From DATLGB01 sp963740765 (GTDB taxonomy: Bacteria > Actinomycetota > Thermoleophilia > Solirubrobacterales > Solirubrobacteraceae): 64,000 nt of DNA. The notes under the pieces were generated by a model. It was not told the origin of the DNA. It saw nothing but the letters and a program-made list of their open reading frames with translations, and did not search any database. The first letter of the stretch is position 1. Each line of letters starts with the position of its first letter. Location: contig CAVUFN010000016.1 of NCBI GenBank assembly GCA_963740765.1, positions 930,001 through 994,000 of the forward strand. The letters run 5' to 3'. Below are positions 27,053 through 35,356 of this stretch, piece after piece. A program made the translations under genes and the position numbers.

Positions 27053-27976
27053 GTGACCGTCCCGAACCTGTTGCGCGCCGTCGGCGCGGCCCGCGGTGCG
27101 CTGCGCATGGCGGGCGCGGCCACGGAGGACCTCGTCGCGGCCTTCGGCCCGCTGAACCTGACCGGGGCGAGCGGCCCGCCCGACGACCCGTTCGCCGCGC
27201 TGGACCCCGAGTACGTGCGCGCGACACTCCCGGCGGTGCGGGCGCTCTCGGAGGTGTACTTCCGCGCCGACGTGTCCGGGCTCGAGCGCATCCCGGACGA
27301 GGGACCGGTGCTACTCGTCGGCAACCACTCGGGCGGGACGGTGATCGCCGACACCTTCGTGTTCGCCCAGGCGTTCCTGGACCACTTCGGCCCCGACCGC
27401 GGGTTCCGCCAGCTGGCCCACGACCTCGTGTTCAAGGCGCCGGGACTGCGCGCGCTCGCACAGCCCTACGGGACCGTTCCCGCCTCGCCGGAGAACATGC
27501 GCCGATCCTTGGAGGAGGGCGCAGCGCTCCTCGTCTACCCCGGCGGGGACGAGGACTCGTTCCGCCCGACCTGGGAGAGCGGAGAGGTCGTCTTCGCCGG
27601 GCGCACCGGCTTCGTGGAGCTGGCCCTCGAGCACAACGTCCCGATCGTCCCCGTCGTCTCGATCGGCGGACAGGAGACCGCGCTCTTCCTGGGTCCGGGC
27701 AAGGGCCTCGCCAGCGCGCTGGGGCTCGACCGGCTCGCGCGCCTGAAGGTGCTCCCGATCGCCATTGGGCCGCCCTTCGGGATCACCGTCCTCGACCTCC
27801 CGGGGCGCCTCCCGCTGCCCTCGAAGATCACCATCCGCGTCATGCCCCCGATCGACCTGCGCGCGGAGCTCGGCGTGGATCCCGACATCGAGGAGGGCTA
27901 CCGGCTCGTACGGAGCCGGATGCAGCGCACCCTCACCCGGCTCAGCAACGAGCGGGGTCTTCCCGTCGTGGGCTAG
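27053..27976 (+). CDS. Lysophospholipid/glycerol acyltransferase-like protein
   Basis: 307 aa, GTG start. Centre has the acyltransferase blocks: LLVGNHSGGTVIADTFVF (the His with a downstream Asp), PYGTVPASPENMRRSLEEGA, LLVYPGGDEDSF (block III, with P-G-G) and VPIVPVVSIGG (block IV). It fits the PlsC/DGAT2-like branch common in actinobacteria, acting at the membrane in phospholipid or triacylglycerol synthesis. Tail overlaps the convergent LLM oxidoreductase by 35 bp. Confidence 0.88.
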   Translation: MTVPNLLRAVGAARGALRMAGAATEDLVAAFGPLNLTGASGPPDDPFAALDPEYVRATLPAVRALSEVYFRADVSGLERIPDEGPVLLVGNHSGGTVIADTFVFAQAFLDHFGPDRGFRQLAHDLVFKAPGLRALAQPYGTVPASPENMRRSLEEGAALLVYPGGDEDSFRPTWESGEVVFAGRTGFVELALEHNVPIVPVVSIGGQETALFLGPGKGLASALGLDRLARLKVLPIAIGPPFGITVLDLPGRLPLPSKITIRVMPPIDLRAELGVDPDIEEGYRLVRSRMQRTLTRLSNERGLPVVG

Positions 27977-28964
27977 CGACGTCCGCGAGCAGCTCCAGCG
28001 AGCGCAGCCGGCCGTCGAGCGTGTCGGCTTGATGCGCGGTGATCAGTTCGTCGGCCTCCGTGAGGGTGACGAACTCCTCGAGGTAGGCCTCCACCCTGTC
28101 GGCCGTGCCCATTGCGGTGAACCGCAGCATCTGGTCGACGTGCGCGGCCTGCGGTGACGCGAGCACCGCCCCCAGCTGCGCATCGTCGAGGCGCCGCCCG
28201 GGGCGGCTGAAGATCCCGCGGGCGAACTCGCGCCGGCGCGCCGCGAACTGCCGGCGGGCCTCGTCATCGTCGTCGGCCGCGAGCACGTTGACGGCGGCGA
28301 TGACGTACGGCTGGTCGAGCTGCGGCGACGGCTTGAAGCGCTCGCGGTAGACGGCGATGGCCTGCTCGAGGGCCTGCGGCGCGAAGTGCGACGCGAACGC
28401 GTAGGGCAGCCCGAGCGCAGCGGCCAGTTGCGCGCCGAACAGCGAGGAGCCGAGGATGTACAGGGGGACGTTCGTGCCGCGCCCGGGCACCGCGTGCACG
28501 TTGGGGATCAGCGTCTCGCCCGTCAGGTAGCCCTGCAGCTCCTGGATGTCCTGCGGGAACGTGTCGACGGCGGAGTTCTCACGGCGCAGGGCCCGTGCCG
28601 TGTTCTGGTCCGATCCGGGCGCCCGGCCCAGGCCGAGGTCGATGCGTCCGGGGTGCAGCTCCGCCAGCGTTCCGAACTGCTCGGCGATCACCAGCGGGGC
28701 GTGGTTGGGCAGCATGATCCCGCCGGCGCCGAGCCGGATGCGCTCCGTGTGCCCGGCGACGTGGGCGATGAGGACGGCGGTCGCCGACGACGCGATCGAC
28801 GACATGTTGTGGTGCTCGGCGTACCAGACCCGCTCGTACCCGAGGGCCTCCGCGCGCTGGGCGATCGCGACCGTCCCGTGGAGGGCGTCGGCGACGGCTC
28901 GATCACGGCCGACGAACGCCAGGTCGAGCACCGAGATCGGCAGGGACAGGCTCATCCCGATCAC
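27942..28964 (-). CDS. LLM-class flavin-dependent oxidoreductase
   Basis: 340 aa from the GTG at 28964; an ATG three codons later (MSLSLPISVLDLAFVG) is also possible. GGGGAGG stands 4 bases from the GTG and 13 from the ATG, so the GTG is kept. Bacterial-luciferase-like TIM barrel: RVWYAEHHNM, ERIRLGAGGIMLPNHAPL, ELHPGRIDLGLGRAPGSDQNT and LYILGSS. Uses FMN or F420; the VMG-type subgroup named by MsnO8 or YhbW looks closest, but the substrate is unknown. Confidence 0.9.
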   Translation of the reverse strand: MIGMSLSLPISVLDLAFVGRDRAVADALHGTVAIAQRAEALGYERVWYAEHHNMSSIASSATAVLIAHVAGHTERIRLGAGGIMLPNHAPLVIAEQFGTLAELHPGRIDLGLGRAPGSDQNTARALRRENSAVDTFPQDIQELQGYLTGETLIPNVHAVPGRGTNVPLYILGSSLFGAQLAAALGLPYAFASHFAPQALEQAIAVYRERFKPSPQLDQPYVIAAVNVLAADDDDEARRQFAARRREFARGIFSRPGRRLDDAQLGAVLASPQAAHVDQMLRFTAMGTADRVEAYLEEFVTLTEADELITAHQADTLDGRLRSLELLADVASPRREDPARC

Positions 28965-28994
28965 GCTACCTCCCCTCGAGACCCTCGGTTCGCC

Positions 28995-30353
28995 TCACCG
29001 CCGGCCGGGACCGGCGACGGGCCAGCGCCCGGCCAACGCGGCCTCCACGTGCGTTGCCCGGCCCGCGAGCCCGGCCCGTTCGGCATCGTCGAAGTCCTGG
29101 GCGGCCGCCGTCGCCCGCGCCCGGGCGAGCTGGGCGGAGATCGCGTCGCGCTGCTCGGGACGCCGGGCAGACCACGCCAGTTCGCGCAGCAGGTCCAGGA
29201 TGCGCGCCAGGACGAGCGGATCGGACGCGCCGTAGCGCCGCGGCGGGCCGAGGGCCCCTTCGACCAGGTCGCCGAACGCGGCGCGGCGCAGGATGATCCG
29301 CAGTTCGCCGTCCTCGTCGCGCAACAGCTGCGGGGCGAGGTCGCGCCCGGCCAGCTCGCACAGCCACGCGGAGGTGTGCCCGAGCGCGTGGATCGCCGTC
29401 GTGGGATCGTTGATACCGGGAGACAGCGCCTTGACGCAGACGTCGGTCAACTGCTTGAGCCCGTAGCCGATGTCCTGTACCGCGGTGCGCTCGATTCCCG
29501 TGGTCACCGCCTCGGCCACCGCCTCGCGCAGCCGCTCTGCGTCCTCCGGGCCGAGCTTTCCCTCACGAGCCCAGGCCACCCCGACCGGCACGCCCCGCAC
29601 GAGAGAACTGCCCGGACCCTGGTCGACGAGAATGACCGCATCGACGCCGCGGGCGGCCTGGAGCAACGCTTCACTGTCGAGGGTGAGCAGGAAGCCGTTG
29701 TCCGGAGCCGGAACGGGCATGGCGTCGGCCGGTGCCGCGGGGCCGAGCTCTGGTCCGCCGTCCCCATCCTCCAGAACGGGCAGGATCCGGCGGAGGGCCT
29801 CGGTTGCATCCTGGTGCACCTGCACGAGCATGGCCTCCACCCGGATCTTCCGCGCGAGGTGCGCGAGGAACACGACGAGGCCCACGACGCTGGCGAGACA
29901 GAGCAGGAAGGCGAGCGAGACCGAGATCCTCGGGACGAACTCGCCAATGCGGTCGCTCTCGTCGCGCACCGTCCGCAGCACCGCCAGCGCGTAGCTAAAG
30001 GTCCCCAGGAACAGCGCCAGGGTGACGTGGACGTAGCGGTCGCGGCTGAACGTGCGCAGCAGCCGCGGGGAGAACTGACTGCTGGCCAACTGCAACGTGA
30101 CCACCGTGAGCGAGAACGTCAGCGATGTGACCGTTATCAGCGAGCCGGTGATCACGCCGAGCAGGGTCCGCGCGGCGTCGGGGCCTCCGCCGAACACGTA
30201 TTCGGTGAGGCCGGCGGAGAGGTGGCTGTCCACGCTCGCGTCGATCCGTGGGAGCGCGATGCCCAGCGCAAGTCCCAGGAGCACCCCGAGCAGCGGCACA
30301 GGCCACAGCTGGCTGCGCAGCGCATCGCGCACCGTGTCCGTGACCGGGCTCAT
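28995..30353 (-). CDS. DUF2254 membrane protein
   Basis: 452 aa, ATG at 30353. Four membrane helices in the first 175 residues (about 16-36, 60-88, 106-128, 143-167), then a soluble domain with LLTLDSEALLQAARGVDAVI, the conserved DIGYGLKQLTDVCVKALSPG, NDPTTAIHALGH, and a C-terminal helical region. Matches the DUF2254 pattern; no biochemical function is established. A 33-codon open frame (30350-30451) overlaps its start by 4 bp. Confidence 0.9.
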   Translation of the reverse strand: MSPVTDTVRDALRSQLWPVPLLGVLLGLALGIALPRIDASVDSHLSAGLTEYVFGGGPDAARTLLGVITGSLITVTSLTFSLTVVTLQLASSQFSPRLLRTFSRDRYVHVTLALFLGTFSYALAVLRTVRDESDRIGEFVPRISVSLAFLLCLASVVGLVVFLAHLARKIRVEAMLVQVHQDATEALRRILPVLEDGDGGPELGPAAPADAMPVPAPDNGFLLTLDSEALLQAARGVDAVILVDQGPGSSLVRGVPVGVAWAREGKLGPEDAERLREAVAEAVTTGIERTAVQDIGYGLKQLTDVCVKALSPGINDPTTAIHALGHTSAWLCELAGRDLAPQLLRDEDGELRIILRRAAFGDLVEGALGPPRRYGASDPLVLARILDLLRELAWSARRPEQRDAISAQLARARATAAAQDFDDAERAGLAGRATHVEAALAGRWPVAGPGRR

Positions 30354-30451
30354 GCGTGCCCGTGAGCGGTTTCGTGGCGAGGCGGAAGGTCGTTCGGAGC
30401 GTCGCCGAGCCGCAGGAGGTCGGCGCCGAGCGCCAGGAGCGAGTCGCGCAT
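30350..30451 (-). CDS. Possible 33-aa leader peptide ahead of DUF2254
   Basis: MRDSLLALGADLLRLGD then APNDLPPRHETAHGHA; its TGA overlaps the DUF2254 ATG (ATGA), the usual coupling geometry in this window. GC-rich third codon positions look like coding DNA. There is no family match by eye, and short open frames are common in high-GC DNA, so this stays tentative. Confidence 0.3.
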   Translation of the reverse strand: MRDSLLALGADLLRLGDAPNDLPPRHETAHGHA

Positions 30452-30730
30452 CGTCACGGCCCCGGCGCGGACCCGGCGCCTGGGCCGGCTCGGCGTGGAA
30501 GACGTACCTCGGCGCGCATGCCCTTCGCTCTGCGAGTCTATCCAGGCGGCGGGCCGTGCTCGGATCCCCGCTTCGCCCGGCGAAGACGCCTCGAGCCCCT
30601 CGAAGGGACCCGACGGCGCACGGGCCGTGCCCGTGCACCGTCTGGGAGGTGACCCACCTTTCGGCGGTCCACAACGGACAAGTGAAGCAGGGACCGGCTT
30701 CATCACCACACGACCGATACGGTTCAACCC
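30354..30730. other. 377-bp spacer between divergent membrane genes
   Basis: Apart from the possible 33-codon leader on the minus strand, I see no gene. The right half should carry the promoter of the + strand membrane gene; GATACGGTTC about 15 bases before its ATG resembles a -10 region. Long open frames on both strands here are arginine-rich high-GC noise. Confidence 0.5.
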
Positions 30731-31105
30731 ATGCTCCGCGACGGTCCCATCCCCCGCTTCGCCCATGGAGCGATCGAGTACGTCGCTGGCGTGCTGCTGC
30801 TGATCGCCCCGTTCCTGCTGAGCTTCGACCATGGCTCGGCCAAGGCGGCCTCGATCGTGATCGGCGTCATCGTGCTCGTCGTGGCGGCCATCACAGAGGG
30901 CCCGACCGGGCTGTCCGCCATCCTTCAGGTTCAGCTTCACGTGGTCCTGGACTTCCTGCTCGCCGCGCTGCTGATCGCGTCTCCGTTCCTGTTCGGCTTC
31001 TCGGTGGAAGGCGCGCCCACCGCGTTCTTCATCGCGCTCGGTGTCGCTCACGCGCTGGTCACCATCGGCACGCGGTTCTACGCCGCCTCGGATACCCGGC
31101 GCTGA
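30731..31105 (+). CDS. Small four-helix membrane protein (SPW-like)
   Basis: 124 aa, ATG at 30731. Four hydrophobic helices in two similar pairs: EYVAGVLLLIAPFLLSF and VVLDFLLAALLIASPFLFGF each begin a pair, followed by IVIGVIVLVVAAITEG and FFIALGVAHALVTIG. The internal duplication resembles SPW-repeat proteins, although the S-P-W triplet itself is replaced by A/S-P-F. Function unknown. A strong hairpin follows the stop. Confidence 0.78.
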   Translation: MLRDGPIPRFAHGAIEYVAGVLLLIAPFLLSFDHGSAKAASIVIGVIVLVVAAITEGPTGLSAILQVQLHVVLDFLLAALLIASPFLFGFSVEGAPTAFFIALGVAHALVTIGTRFYAASDTRR

Positions 31106-31120
31106 CCGCACCTGATGGGC

Positions 31121-31142
31121 CACCGGGAGCACGCTCCGGGTG
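31121..31142. terminator. Hairpin between convergent genes
   Basis: CACCGGGAGC and GCTCCGGGTG pair over 9 of 10 positions with an AC loop, 15 bases after the stop of the SPW-like gene and 50 bases before the end of the convergent DUF421 gene. Position suggests a shared terminator. No T-tract. Confidence 0.45.
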
Positions 31143-31191
31143 CCGAAGCTGATCGTTTGGTCGAGGAGCGGCGCGGGTGGCGGCCGTGTGC

Positions 31192-31677
31192 TCACGGCTC
31201 CGGGCGAAGCGCGGGCGGCCCCATGAGGACGCTCAACGTGCCGTCGTTCTCGAGCACGATCGCCGCCACGTCGTCTAGGCCGGCGTGGCCCTGCGCCCGG
31301 GCGGCCTGCCGCAGCTCGTCGACGGTGACCCGCTCGCGGCGCATGGCGTCGGGGAGCAACCCCTCGCGGTAGACGAGGGCAGGCTCGGACTTCACGAGTC
31401 GCTCGACCCGGCGGCTGCGGACGGACGCCCACGCCACTGCGTATTGCAGGCCGGCGAGCAGCGCCAGCGCGGTCACCCCCTCCGCGACCGTGACGCTTGA
31501 CGACAGCAGCACCGTTGCCAGGGTCGACCCGAGCGAAATGGTGACCACGAAGTCAAAGGCATTGAGCTTGGCCAGGGTCCGCTTGCCCGACGCCCGCAGC
31601 ACCACGATCAGGGCCAGGTAGGCACAGGTCCCCACGACCACGATCCGAACGAGACTCTGCCAGTCGTCGAAGAACAC
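31192..31677 (-). CDS. DUF421 (YetF-like) membrane protein
   Basis: 161 aa, ATG at 31677. Three N-terminal helices (about 8-26, 40-58 and 62-83), GKRTLAKLNAFDFVVTISLGS, which is the hallmark of the family, then a soluble domain with PALVYREGLLPDAMRRERVT, VDELRQAARAQGHAGLDDV and VLENDGTLSVL. Full length for a short DUF421 protein. Bacillus YetF-like proteins affect spore or membrane traits; function here unknown. Confidence 0.9.
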   Translation of the reverse strand: MFFDDWQSLVRIVVVGTCAYLALIVVLRASGKRTLAKLNAFDFVVTISLGSTLATVLLSSSVTVAEGVTALALLAGLQYAVAWASVRSRRVERLVKSEPALVYREGLLPDAMRRERVTVDELRQAARAQGHAGLDDVAAIVLENDGTLSVLMGPPALRPEP

Positions 31678-31765
31678 GTCAGCGGCGGTCGAGGAGGAGC
31701 ATGGGAGGAATCTTGACGTAGCGCGACGGTGACCTCCGTCCGGACCAACCTGCTGTCCTGCTGAG

Positions 31766-31838
31766 TGCCCCCGGAAGGAATCGAACCTTCAACCTTCGGA
31801 TTAAGAGTCCGCTGCTCTGCCAATTGAGCTACAAGGGC
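31766..31838 (-). tRNA. tRNA-Lys (CTT anticodon)
   Basis: 73 bases. Acceptor GCCCTTG pairs with CGGGGGC (two G-U pairs), D arm GCTC/GAGC, anticodon loop CTCTTAA with anticodon CTT at 31803-31805, T arm GAAGG-TTCGATT-CCTTC, discriminator A. The 3' CCA is not encoded. Reads AAG codons. Confidence 0.95.
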
Positions 31839-31861
31839 GCGGCAGCGGAGGATAGCGACAG

Positions 31862-32647
31862 CTACTTCTTCTTCTTGTCTCCGGAGGACTTCTTCTTGTC
31901 CTTGCCGAAGAGCTCCTTGGCCTGCTTCTTGGCCTCCTCAGGAGAGATGGAGGCCTCCGGGATCGCGGAGGCGGCGGCCTGAGCGGCCTGCTGCGCGCCC
32001 TGCTGCTTGGCAGCCGCGAGGTCGCCCTTGAGCTGCTGACGCTGGTCAGGGTCCTCGAGCGAGATGGCCTTCTTGGCGGCCAGGTCGCCCTTGCGGGTCT
32101 GGCCGGCGAGGTAGGCGTACTGGGCGAGGGCCGAGTAGGGACCGACGGAGTCGCGGTTGAGGGCGACGACCTCCTGGGCGTTGACCAGCTCCTCGAGGTC
32201 GCCGAGCGCGGCGTAGGCCTGGACCATGCGGGAGGCGACGCGGGCCTCCTCGTCGGTGTCCTTGGGCTCGATCCCCTGGTAGGCCTTCCAGGACGTGGCG
32301 GCGTCGCGGAGGTCGGCCTCGCCCGCGGACGTGTACTTGTTCGTCGCGGAGTTGTACTGGTCGCCGGTCCCGGCCAGGGAGACCTGCGCGCGGACGAGCT
32401 TGGCGTAGGCGACCTCGTCCTTCGGGTTGGCGGCGAGCGTCTTCTTGGCCGCCGCGATGTCCTTCTTGTAGCGGTCGGCGCCGACGTCGCCGCCCGAGTT
32501 CGAGCCGGTGATGGCGTCGACGAGGCCGCCGTTGGTGTTGCCGCCGATGCCGAACAGCACGAGGCCCCCGCCCATCAGGAAGGCGAGCGTGATGTACACG
32601 ATCTTGACGGTGTTCTGGCGGCCGCGGCCGCGGAGATCGAAGAGCAT
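31862..32647 (-). CDS. Membrane-anchored TPR-like protein
   Basis: 261 aa from the ATG at 32647 (MLFDLRGRGRQNTVKIVY). One helix (about 17-37, ITLAFLMGGGLVLFGIGG), then a helical region with repeat-like units (AYAKLVRAQVSLAG, VASRMVQAYAALGDLEELV, PYSALAQYAYLAGQTRKGDLAAKKAI) similar to tetratricopeptide repeats, and a Lys-rich tail (GKDKKKSSGDKKKK). Function unknown. It follows tatC by 10 bases, so it may assist export or simply share the transcript. Confidence 0.8.
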   Translation of the reverse strand: MLFDLRGRGRQNTVKIVYITLAFLMGGGLVLFGIGGNTNGGLVDAITGSNSGGDVGADRYKKDIAAAKKTLAANPKDEVAYAKLVRAQVSLAGTGDQYNSATNKYTSAGEADLRDAATSWKAYQGIEPKDTDEEARVASRMVQAYAALGDLEELVNAQEVVALNRDSVGPYSALAQYAYLAGQTRKGDLAAKKAISLEDPDQRQQLKGDLAAAKQQGAQQAAQAAASAIPEASISPEEAKKQAKELFGKDKKKSSGDKKKK

Positions 32648-32657
32648 GGCGCTGGGT

Positions 32658-33638
32658 TCAGTCCTCGTCGGAAAGCAAATCCGCCTCGTCCGCATCGGGG
32701 TCGCGCTTGCGGGCGCGGCGGTCGAGCAGGGCGGCAACGAGGATAGAAGCCTCGTAGAGCACGAGCAGGGGGATCATGCTCAGGAAGAGCGTGATGGGGT
32801 CCGTGCCCGGCAGCAGCATGGCCAGGACGGCGATGACGAGGACGGCATAGCGGCGGTTCGCGCGCAGCTGCGCCACCGACAGGATCTCCATCCGCACGAG
32901 GCCGATCACCCCCAGCGGATACTGGAACAGCGCGCCGAGCGCGATGCAGGTGAGGATCGTGAACTTGTAGAGGTCCTTCGCCTGGACGAGGATGTCGAAG
33001 TTGTCGGAGTTGAAGTTCTGAAGCACCTTGATCGCGCTGGGGAGCACGACGAAGTACGCGAACAGCACGCCGGCGATGAACAGGAACGGGACCATCGCCA
33101 GCAGGGGCAGCGCGACCTCCCGTTCACGCGGGGAGAAGGCGGGCAGGACGAACGCGTAGAGCTGGAACAGGATCAGCGGCAGGGACACCAGCAGCCCCGC
33201 GTAGGCGGCCACCTTGAAGGTCGACGTGAACGGCTCGGCGACGCCGAGGGTCACGGGTTGTCGCGTCGCCGGCGGGATGTTGCGGGCGAGCAGGGCGCCC
33301 TGCTCGCGCAAGGCCGCCGCGGTGCGCTTGAGCGCGTCGCTGGCGCCCTCGTCGGCGGCCACCGCCGCGGCGAAGTCGGAGGTCTGGGTCGCGAACTTGC
33401 CCAGCAGCCGGTTGTAGGTCTGCGTCTTGGCCAGCGCGCCGCCGGCCTTCTGCCCGGACGTCGCCTTGATGAACGGTCGGTTGACGATGTCGAGGACGCG
33501 GTCGTTCTGCCAGAAGGCGACCGCGAAGCAGATCAGGAAGGCGAACAGCGAGACGAGGATGCGCGTGCGCAGTTCGTCCAGGTGCTCGACCAGGCTGAGC
33601 TGGTCCTCGTGCTTGACGCCTCGCAGCGCGGCGGCCAC
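32658..33638 (-). CDS. tatC: Twin-arginine translocase subunit TatC
   Basis: 326 aa. Receptor for twin-arginine signal peptides. The N-terminus SLVEHLDELRTRILVSL is the family signature; six hydrophobic segments follow, and LALPLLAMVPFLF-type and YPLGVIGLVRMEIL segments lie in the second half. It carries a roughly 110-residue insert between helices 1 and 2 (periplasmic loop with SGQKAGGALAKTQTYN...), longer than in most TatC. tatA is 7 bases upstream. The Rieske protein in this window has a Tat-type signal. Confidence 0.94.
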   Translation of the reverse strand: MAAALRGVKHEDQLSLVEHLDELRTRILVSLFAFLICFAVAFWQNDRVLDIVNRPFIKATSGQKAGGALAKTQTYNRLLGKFATQTSDFAAAVAADEGASDALKRTAAALREQGALLARNIPPATRQPVTLGVAEPFTSTFKVAAYAGLLVSLPLILFQLYAFVLPAFSPREREVALPLLAMVPFLFIAGVLFAYFVVLPSAIKVLQNFNSDNFDILVQAKDLYKFTILTCIALGALFQYPLGVIGLVRMEILSVAQLRANRRYAVLVIAVLAMLLPGTDPITLFLSMIPLLVLYEASILVAALLDRRARKRDPDADEADLLSDED

Positions 33639-33645
33639 AGGCGGT

Positions 33646-33873
33646 CTACCGGCGCGGCTCGGGGACGACCTCGCCGTCGAGCGGCTCGCGGTCCGTCGTC
33701 GTCTCGGCCGCGGTCAGCTCCGGCTCGGCGTCCTTGTTGCCGCCGGTGACCGAGTCCTTGAACTCGCGGATCCCGCCCCCCAGCGAACGCCCGAGGCGGG
33801 GCAGGCGCTTCGGGCCCAGGATCAGCAGGACCACGACGAGGACGATGAGGAGTTCAGGGAGTCCGATGTTCAT
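33646..33873 (-). CDS. tatA: Twin-arginine translocase subunit TatA
   Basis: 75 aa, ATG at 33873. MNIGLPELLIVLVVVLLILG forms the short membrane helix, followed by the FG-hinge-like GPKRLPRLGRSLGGGIREFKDS amphipathic helix and an acidic, disordered tail. The usual Phe-Gly hinge reads Leu-Gly. First of the tatA-tatC-TPR run; diverges from the zinc-ribbon gene over 125 bases. Confidence 0.94.
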   Translation of the reverse strand: MNIGLPELLIVLVVVLLILGPKRLPRLGRSLGGGIREFKDSVTGGNKDAEPELTAAETTTDREPLDGEVVPEPRR

Positions 33874-33998
33874 GCGTCAAAACCGGTCGCCATCGACCGT
33901 TCCATGGTCAGAGGTCTGAGGCTAGTCGTTCGGGCACTAGCACAACCGCTCAAGCTTGTCGAGCCGCCTGCCGAAATGCCTCGCAAGAACCGCCCGCC

Positions 33999-34409
33999 AT
34001 GCCCGCTACTCCTGAACCCCAGCACTACGTCCGTCGCGTCGTCCTTCCCTCCGGCCGGAGCATCGAGGTCGTCTACTTCGAGCCCGACCCTCCGGTGCGA
34101 CTGCCCGACGAGGGCCGGCGCCAGCTGCACGTGTGCCCCCGGTGCGACGCCGGTCTCGTCTACCCGGTCGCCTGGGAGGAGCACGACGCGCTGCACTGGG
34201 AGGTCTCGCTGCGGTGTCCGAACTGTGAGTGGCATGGCGTTGACCTGTATGCGCAGGACGTCGTCGATCGGTTCGACGCCGAGCTCGACCGTGGCACCGA
34301 AGCGCTCGTTCGCGACCTCCGCCAGCTGACGCACGCGAACATGGCAGACGAGCTCGATCGCTTCCGCGCGGCGCTCGACGCCGACGCCATCCTGCCCGAA
34401 GACTTCTAG
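33999..34409 (+). CDS. Zinc-ribbon hypothetical protein
   Basis: 136 aa. Two Cys pairs, VCPRC and RCPNC, about 29 residues apart, frame a small sheet region and would bind one zinc. Before them SGRSIEVVYFEPDP; after them a helical tail rich in Asp (VVDRFDAELDRGTEAL...). No function recognised. Its stop overlaps the end of the convergent polyprenyl synthase gene by 4 bp. Confidence 0.78.
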   Translation: MPATPEPQHYVRRVVLPSGRSIEVVYFEPDPPVRLPDEGRRQLHVCPRCDAGLVYPVAWEEHDALHWEVSLRCPNCEWHGVDLYAQDVVDRFDAELDRGTEALVRDLRQLTHANMADELDRFRAALDADAILPEDF

Positions 34410-35356
34410 CTGTAGCGGTCGACGACGCCGTCGGCCACGAGCTCGAGCGCGAGCTGCTGGCCCTCGGGCAGCGACGGCAGCGCGGCCTTCGCCTCCGCGA
34501 CCATCTCCAGCGCCTGCGCGCGGGCGGCCTCCAGTGCGCCGGTGGCGGCGATGCGGTCGCAGAGGTCCTCTGCCTGCGCAGGCGTCGTGACGTCGCGCAG
34601 GTCGACGTCGACGCCGGCCAGGATGAACGGGAGCGTGACCGTCCCGTCGAGCAGGTCGGTGCCGCGGTGCTTGCCGGTCCGTTCGGCGGGACCGGAGACG
34701 TCGAGGACGTCGTCGAGCAGCTGGAAGGCGAGGCCGATGCGGCGCCCGAACTGCCCGAGCACCTCGGCGTCGGCGCCGGCCTCGAGCGCGCCGAGCTCCC
34801 CGGCGGCCTGGAACAGGCGCGCGGTCTTGAGCTCGCAGCGGTGCAGGTAGCGCTCGCGGGTGACGCCCGTGTTCCAGGCGTCCTCGCGCTGGAGCAGCTC
34901 GCCGCGGGCCAGCGCGGACGCCGCGTCCGAGAGCACGCGGATCTGGTCGGCGCGGTCGTTGCGGGCCAGCTCCGCGAACGCCTGCGCGAAGAGCAGGTCA
35001 CCGGTGGCGGTCGCCATCAGCCGGCCGCCCTCGGCGAAGACCGTCGGCTTGCCGCGGCGCAGCGAGGCACCGTCGAGGACGTCGTCGTGGACGAGCGTGG
35101 CGGAATGGACGAGCTCGACGGCAGCGGCGGCGCGCAGGAGTCCCTCGTCAGGGTCCACCGGGCCGGCGGCCAGGAACACGAGCAGCGGCCGCAGGCGCTT
35201 GCCGCCCGCGGCGATCGTCGCGCCCGCGTGCTCGGCGAGCACGTCGCCGTGGTCGGTGGCCAGCTCGTGCAGCCGCGTCTCGAGGCGGTCCATCAGCCCC
35301 GGGACGTGCGCGCCCGCGGCGTCGATGACCGCCAGCACGCTCTCGGCGGATGCCAC
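34406..35356 (-). CDS. Polyprenyl diphosphate synthase
   Basis: 316 aa, ATG at 35356. Builds the isoprenoid side chain of menaquinone or the long carrier chain. GGKRLRPLL, first Asp-rich motif LVHDDVLDGASLRRGKPT (DDxxD), second motif FQLLDDVLDVSG. The residues before the first motif (SATLVHDD) lack bulky groups at -4/-5, which fits a long-chain product. It starts directly after the menG stop, so side-chain synthesis and ring methylation are likely co-expressed. Confidence 0.93.
   Translation of the reverse strand: MASAESVLAVIDAAGAHVPGLMDRLETRLHELATDHGDVLAEHAGATIAAGGKRLRPLLVFLAAGPVDPDEGLLRAAAAVELVHSATLVHDDVLDGASLRRGKPTVFAEGGRLMATATGDLLFAQAFAELARNDRADQIRVLSDAASALARGELLQREDAWNTGVTRERYLHRCELKTARLFQAAGELGALEAGADAEVLGQFGRRIGLAFQLLDDVLDVSGPAERTGKHRGTDLLDGTVTLPFILAGVDVDLRDVTTPAQAEDLCDRIAATGALEAARAQALEMVAEAKAALPSLPEGQQLALELVADGVVDRYS

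Noticed and set aside
31608..31823. Open frame reading AEQRTLNPKVEGSIPSGGT at its start
   Set aside because: It is the translation of tRNA-Lys and its flank; this peptide is a well-known spurious product of tRNA genes.
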